DNA from: Phyllobacterium sp. T1293
Lineage (GTDB): Bacteria; Pseudomonadota; Alphaproteobacteria; Rhizobiales; Rhizobiaceae
Direction: 5' to 3'
Assembly: GCF_020731415.2 (NCBI RefSeq)
Contig: NZ_CP088273.1
Coordinates: 1,369,001 to 1,433,000, forward strand
DNA length: 64,000 bases
The position numbers were made by a program, and so were the translations under genes. This document shows positions 63,346 to 64,000 of this stretch, piece by piece (position 1 is the stretch's first letter; every line of letters starts with the position of its first letter). The notes beneath the pieces were generated by a model, which saw only the letters and a list, made by a program, of their open reading frames with translations, was not told the DNA's origin and did not search any database.

Positions 63346-64000
63346 TCAATCCGCTGATCGCAACAGCGCTTGGGCCATGCAGTGAATGCCACCGCCGGTT
63401 TTGGAGATCTCGCTCATATCAACAGCTGCCACGTCAAATCCCCGTGCGCGCAGTTTATCGATCAGCGTCTTGCTTGATGTCGGCGCAATGATCCGGTCAT
63501 TGCCCAGCGACATGAAATTGCAGCCGAGATTCATCGTGTCCTGAAATGGTACGTCAATGATCTCGTGGCCCTTGGATTTCAGCCAGTCGACAATACCGGG
63601 TTCCGTGCAGGCAAGACAAACCGCCGTAAGCTTTGGTGCAATTGGCACTACCATCAGATCGATATGCACGTAATACTCATCGATGAAGGCAAGGCGCGTT
63701 TCCCAGCCCTCCTTGCGGAACCATTCTTCCACCTGCCGGGCGCCCTCCTCCTGCGTGCGCGCGCCGCCGCAGCCGATAAGAACACATCCCTCTTCGATCA
63801 CATTGAAATCGCCGCCCTCAAAAGTCCCTGCCGTCACCATGTCATAGATGGGAATGCCGAGCCGTTCATAGGTGCGGATCGCGGCATAGTTCTCGCCGCG
63901 CCGCCACCAGTTGGCCATGGCGGTGATCACAGCGCCGTAAGGGGTCATCACACTGGAATCGCGTGAATAAACCTGCATCGGCAGTTCGGGTTCCGGCTCA
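63346..64000 (-). CDS. Amidinotransferase / dimethylargininase-superfamily hydrolase (partial, cut by right edge)
   Basis: Second guanidino-group-modifying protein, unrelated in detail to the DDAH-like gene at 57293. 217 residues are visible and the frame is open at the right edge (E-P-E-P-E-L-P before MQVYSRDSSVMTPYG). Active-site marks of the superfamily are present: RDSSVM, FEGGDFNVIE, His in YVHIDLMVV and Cys in GGGIHCMAQA, 11 residues from the C terminus. Such proteins include arginine deiminases, dimethylargininases and amidinotransferases. Here it could act on the guanidino acid produced by the aruHI-ALDH route. Confidence 0.88.
   Translation of the reverse strand, partial: EPEPELPMQVYSRDSSVMTPYGAVITAMANWWRRGENYAAIRTYERLGIPIYDMVTAGTFEGGDFNVIEEGCVLIGCGGARTQEEGARQVEEWFRKEGWETRLAFIDEYYVHIDLMVVPIAPKLTAVCLACTEPGIVDWLKSKGHEIIDVPFQDTMNLGCNFMSLGNDRIIAPTSSKTLIDKLRARGFDVAAVDMSEISKTGGGIHCMAQALLRSAD

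Overview
This 64 kb window is a chromosomal segment of an alphaproteobacterium of the order Hyphomicrobiales (Rhizobiales), most like the Brucella/Ochrobactrum/Phyllobacterium group. The evidence is the rpsB-tsf pair, an EipB-type (DUF1849) envelope protein, the clpS-clpA pair with a neighbouring phasin, a DUF1489 protein, and catabolic gene families typical of soil or plant-associated rhizobia. I see no transposase, integrase, tRNA, rRNA or CRISPR array. Gene starts are placed from ribosome-binding sites, and function calls come from motifs read by eye; no database search was possible.

Layout. 1-29.8 kb is mostly housekeeping: tsf (cut by the left edge), rpsB, eipB, a RidA-family protein, a frameshifted glycerophosphodiesterase, an acyltransferase, a HIT protein, a PAP2 membrane phosphatase, azlCD, clpA-clpS, phasin, a D,D-carboxypeptidase with a SPOR domain, DUF1489, an NCS2 purine/xanthine permease, sdaA, DUF599 protein, MFS exporter, DUF1624 membrane protein, MerR regulator, mgtE, an aldehyde dehydrogenase and pabA-pabB. 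An Lrp-type regulator diverges from arginase (rocF) and ornithine aminotransferase (rocD).

29.9-45.8 kb is a quaternary-amine catabolic island. Two FAD/GcvT-type dehydrogenases of the dimethylglycine/sarcosine dehydrogenase family and a Rieske oxygenase form one operon diverging from a LysR regulator. Next come a betainyl-CoA thioesterase (cdhB) and a GlxA-type regulator (cdhR). Divergent from these runs a tight operon: cdhC (dehydrocarnitine cleavage), cdhA (carnitine dehydrogenase), an acyl-CoA dehydrogenase, an NDP-forming acyl-CoA synthetase, caiD (carnitinyl-CoA dehydratase) and an esterase. Together they suggest a near-complete route from gamma-butyrobetaine or crotonobetaine through L-carnitine and glycine betaine to glycine.

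46.1-53.3 kb is a CocE/NonD hydrolase plus a peptide/opine-type ABC transporter. 53.5-64 kb is an arginine-type island. It holds a polar amino-acid ABC transporter, a dimethylargininase-like hydrolase, a BetI-like TetR regulator, an arginine:pyruvate transaminase (aruH), a 2-ketoarginine decarboxylase (aruI), an aldehyde dehydrogenase, and a second guanidino-group hydrolase cut by the right edge. I infer a pathway for arginine or N-methylated arginines that uses amidinotransferase-fold hydrolases instead of a ureohydrolase.

Many intergenic gaps hold long near-perfect inverted repeats of at least three families (called A, B and C here). They occur as full, half and mosaic copies at about 1.9-2.3, 21.1, 29.8, 42.0, 45.9, 55.2 and 63.2 kb. 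Their arms vary in step with each other, so pairing seems to be maintained.
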